Source of the DNA: JAAYZQ01 sp034428935
Lineage (GTDB): Bacteria; Chloroflexota; Anaerolineae; JAAYZQ01
Direction of reading: 5' to 3'
DNA length: 17,773 nt
NCBI GenBank assembly: GCA_034428935.1
Contig: DAOUHB010000037.1
Location: 1-17,773 of the forward strand
Positions 15,356 to 17,773 of the stretch are shown piece by piece. Numbering within the stretch: position 1 is the first letter of the stretch; each line of letters opens with the position of its first letter. The notes below the pieces were generated by a model. It worked only from the letters and a program-made list of their open reading frames with translations. It was not told the origin of the DNA and did not search any database. A program made the position numbers and the translations under genes.

Positions 15356-15391
15356 TGGTATGCCTTTCTTCTCCTCGCTCAAATGATCCGT

Positions 15392-15407
15392 CCGGCGTTC
15401 TTGCCGG
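15392..15407. other. Small stem-loop in the PBP1C to alpha-2-macroglobulin gap
   Basis: CCGGC (15392-15396) and GCCGG (15403-15407) pair across a 6-nt loop within the 60-bp gap between the two operon genes. No T tract follows on the minus strand, so it is more likely an mRNA stability or partial attenuation element than a terminator. Confidence 0.3.
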
Positions 15408-15415
15408 TCGATGCC

Positions 15416-17773
15416 TCATGGCTGGCGCACGTCGATGCGCACCTCGTCGCTGGCGACTACCTCGCCGCCGGGGCCCACCCCCTCGGCGCGGAAGGTGTGA
15501 GCCCCCGGCTCCAGGCGCCAGAGTAGCCTGTAGGGCGGCGCGTCAAAGCGCGCCAGGGGCCGGCCATCCACGAGAAGCGTCACTTCGCGCAGCGGCGTGG
15601 CGCTGGCGGCCGCAATCGAGATCCGCTGCGCGTCCCGTGGCAGCGCGGGGTCCAGGCGATAGACCGCGCCCCGGTCGGGAGCGGTCATCACCAGCGCGCC
15701 CGCGGCCGGCTGCGCCGGGGGAGCCTGGGCGATGGCCTGGGCCTCCTCCGGCGCAGGTCCCCAGGCGATGGGCTCCCAGAGGCCCTTCTCCCGGGCCCAC
15801 TGCTCGGCTTCGGCCGGCCAGACGGTGACCGGCCGGTAGCCCACCTGCTCCGGCGGCGTGCCGGTCGAAGCCGGCAGGCCCGTGGCGCGATCGACGGCCA
15901 CGCGCCGGTGCATGGTGCACGTCTCGTGCGGCTCGGTTCCTTCCAGGAACAGCTCGCGGACGCGATGGGGGCAGTCGTTCCCGGGCAACTGCCCTGAGAG
16001 GGCGCAGACCTCCACCTCGACCAGGCCTTCCGGCCGCTGGAACTTAAAGGCGGGGTGACCCTTCAAGGCGCTCTCCATCAAGTCGTGCCAGATGGGCGCC
16101 GCGCCGCTGATGCCCGAAATGTCGCGCATGGGCTCGTTGTCGGCATTGCCCGCCCACACGCCGACCACCAGCTCGGGGGTGTAGCCGACGGTCCAGTTGT
16201 CGAGAAAGTCGGTCGTGGTGCCGGTCTTGACGGCCGCCGGGCGGCTCAACGCCAGGACGCTGCCCTCGCCAAAGGAGGGAATGCGCGCCACGTCGTCCGA
16301 CAGGATGTCGGTCACCAGGTAGGCCACGCGCTCGTCGAGGACGCGGGCGCCGAGGCCCGGGCCGGGCGCCCACAGGAGCCGCCCCTCCTCATCTTCTACG
16401 CGGCGCACGGCCACGGGACGGACGGCGTGGCCGCCGTTGGCCAGGGCGCCGTAGGCAGCCGTCAGCTCCAGGAGTCGAACCTCGCCCCCGCCCAGCGTCA
16501 CCGACAGGCCCAGGCGGTCGGGGTCGTCAAAGGTGCTGATGCCCATCCGCCTCGCTATCCCGGTCATGGCCTCCACGCCCACGCTGTCCAACACCTTGAC
16601 GGCGACGAGATTGTAGGACGAGCCCAGGGCCTCGCGCAGCCGGACCGGGCCACGGAACTGGAGGTCGTAGTTGAGGGGCACGTAAGAGGCGCCCTCGCGG
16701 GTCAGGAAGGAGGTGCGCACGTCGAGCATCATGGTCGCCGCGGTAACGTCGCCCCGCTGAAAGGCCGCGGCGTAGGTGATGGGCTTGATGGACGAGCCCG
16801 GCTGGCGCAGGGCCGTGGTGCCGTTCACGGCGCCACTGATGCGCGCCGAAAAATAGTCGGGGCTGCCGAGCATGGCCAGGATCTCGCCTGTCTGCGGATC
16901 GAGGGCCACCAGCGACACGTTGCGCACGTTGTGGCCCCCGGGCGGGCAGCCGGCCCGTTGGCCGTTGCACTCGGACAGGCGCGCCAGGCGAAAGCGGGCC
17001 AGGTCGCGGGCCGTGTCGTTGAGGTCCACGTCCAGTGTGGTGTAAATGCGCAGCCCTCCCTGTTCCAGCCGTTCCAGGCCCAGCTCTTTTTCCAGCAGGC
17101 TCCGCACGTACATCACAAAATGGGGAGCGCGGATGGGAAAGGGCGCCGCGGCAAAGTGGAGGGGTTCCTCCCTGGCCAGGCGGGCCTGCTCCTCGGTCAG
17201 GTAGCCGTGCTTGACCATCAGATCCAGGACCACTGCCTGGCGTTCCCTGGCCGCGGGCAGGTTTTCCAGGGGATTGTAGTAGGACGGCGCCTGGGGCAGC
17301 CCGGCCAGCATGGCGCACTCGGCCAGGTCCAGGTCGCCGACGTGCTTGCCAAAGGTCGCCTGGGCGGCCGCCTCTACGCCGTAGGCCATGTTGCCGAAAT
17401 AGATCTCGTTCAGATAGAGGGCCAGGATGTCGTCCTTGCTATAGTTCCGGGCCATGCGCCAGGCCAGCACCGCCTCGCGCAGCTTGCGGGCCAGAGTGCG
17501 CTCGTAGCGCTCCTCGGGGCTCAACAGCAGCGTGCGCGCCAACTGCTGGGTGATGGTGCTGCCCCCCGACAACACCTCACCACCCTGGAGGTTGATCCAC
17601 ACGGCGCGGACGATGGCCCAGGCATCGACCCCGGGGTTCTGGTAAAACGTGGCGTCCTCGGTGGCCACGGTGGCGTTGCGCAAGGCTTCGGGGATGTCGT
17701 CCAGGGGCACGGGTGAGTGGCTGCCCGTGTGGGGCGGCGGCATCTCGAAGAGGAGGCGGCCGTAGCGGTCATA
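15416..17773 (-). CDS. pbpC: Penicillin-binding protein 1C (GT51 plus transpeptidase plus BiPBP_C); 5' partial
   Basis: Bifunctional peptidoglycan polymerase of the PBP1C type. The frame runs off the right edge (YDRYGRLLFE precedes the Met at 17743), so the signal/anchor helix is missing and that Met is internal. Counting from it, GT51 motif 1 is ATEDATFYQNPGVD (Glu29; Asn36 replaces the usual His). Motif 2 is GGSTITQQLAR and motif 3 is RKLREAVLAWRM, followed by ILALYLNEIYFGN. The transpeptidase motifs are SSIK (Ser317), SYN (376-378) and KTG (506-508). The last 92 residues (684-775, LVMTAPDRGAVYRL to RIDV) are the BiPBP_C beta domain that distinguishes PBP1C. Together with the adjacent alpha-2-macroglobulin gene this reproduces the pbpC-yfhM arrangement. 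It acts on the outer face of the membrane. Confidence 0.94.
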   Translation of the reverse strand, partial: YDRYGRLLFEMPPPHTGSHSPVPLDDIPEALRNATVATEDATFYQNPGVDAWAIVRAVWINLQGGEVLSGGSTITQQLARTLLLSPEERYERTLARKLREAVLAWRMARNYSKDDILALYLNEIYFGNMAYGVEAAAQATFGKHVGDLDLAECAMLAGLPQAPSYYNPLENLPAARERQAVVLDLMVKHGYLTEEQARLAREEPLHFAAAPFPIRAPHFVMYVRSLLEKELGLERLEQGGLRIYTTLDVDLNDTARDLARFRLARLSECNGQRAGCPPGGHNVRNVSLVALDPQTGEILAMLGSPDYFSARISGAVNGTTALRQPGSSIKPITYAAAFQRGDVTAATMMLDVRTSFLTREGASYVPLNYDLQFRGPVRLREALGSSYNLVAVKVLDSVGVEAMTGIARRMGISTFDDPDRLGLSVTLGGGEVRLLELTAAYGALANGGHAVRPVAVRRVEDEEGRLLWAPGPGLGARVLDERVAYLVTDILSDDVARIPSFGEGSVLALSRPAAVKTGTTTDFLDNWTVGYTPELVVGVWAGNADNEPMRDISGISGAAPIWHDLMESALKGHPAFKFQRPEGLVEVEVCALSGQLPGNDCPHRVRELFLEGTEPHETCTMHRRVAVDRATGLPASTGTPPEQVGYRPVTVWPAEAEQWAREKGLWEPIAWGPAPEEAQAIAQAPPAQPAAGALVMTAPDRGAVYRLDPALPRDAQRISIAAASATPLREVTLLVDGRPLARFDAPPYRLLWRLEPGAHTFRAEGVGPGGEVVASDEVRIDVRQP

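Noticed and set aside
9203..15526. A very long open frame (over 2100 codons) on the plus strand, antisense to the macroglobulin gene
   Set aside because: High-GC coding sequence with G/C at third positions leaves an antisense frame free of stops. The translation is dominated by Gly, His, Gln, Val and Ala with no domain, and has no ribosome site. The minus strand carries the clear CVEQ macroglobulin.
16055..17716. Long plus-strand frame opposite PBP1C
   Set aside because: Same GC-driven shadow effect; the minus-strand protein holds all GT51 and transpeptidase motifs.

Overview
The window looks like a chromosomal segment of a high-GC member of the Chloroflexota, probably Anaerolineae-like. The grounds are the GC-rich codon use, Thr/Pro-rich surface linkers ending two secreted protein regions, a PMT-type glycosyltransferase with a HPDER loop, PBP1C-type penicillin-binding proteins whose GT51 motif reads EDATFYQN, and tRNA genes without encoded CCA. 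This assignment is inferred from protein style, not from a database match. No insertion sequence, phage gene, CRISPR array or origin was seen.

Left part (1-5.6 kb): the 3' portion of a class A penicillin-binding protein (+) with a long PT-rich tail meets, tail to tail, a PMT/GT39-like membrane glycosyltransferase (-). The glycosyltransferase is divergent from a two-gene ABC exporter (ATPase plus ABC-2 permease, BcrA/LanF style, +). The roughly 160-bp divergent region carries a good sigma-70-type promoter for the glycosyltransferase. It also carries four tandem 11-bp GCGACA-type direct repeats just upstream of the exporter's -10.

Middle (5.6-9.2 kb): reading leftward on the minus strand from a strong extended -10 promoter are the RNase P RNA gene (rnpB), tRNA-Leu(UAG), tRNA-Ala(UGC) and three small-to-medium protein genes. 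These are an unknown protein of about 140 aa, an 82-aa DUF4177-like protein, and a 586-aa protein whose C-terminal half looks like a divergent nucleoside phosphorylase. No terminator is visible between the RNA and protein genes. The rnpB is unusual: four base pairs of its catalytic P4 helix differ from the bacterial consensus, and each change is compensated on the other strand. Upstream of rnpB is a monocistronic Flp-type pilin gene with its own promoter and terminator.

Right part (9.3-17.8 kb): an apparent two-gene operon on the minus strand encodes PBP1C (5' end beyond the window edge) followed by a 2025-aa alpha-2-macroglobulin lipoprotein with an intact CVEQ thioester motif. This is the same pairing as pbpC-yfhM in proteobacteria, where a surface or periplasmic protease trap is coupled to a peptidoglycan polymerase. 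The window therefore centres on the cell envelope (two PBPs, a protease trap, a glycosyltransferase, an exporter, a pilin) around a housekeeping RNA-processing locus.
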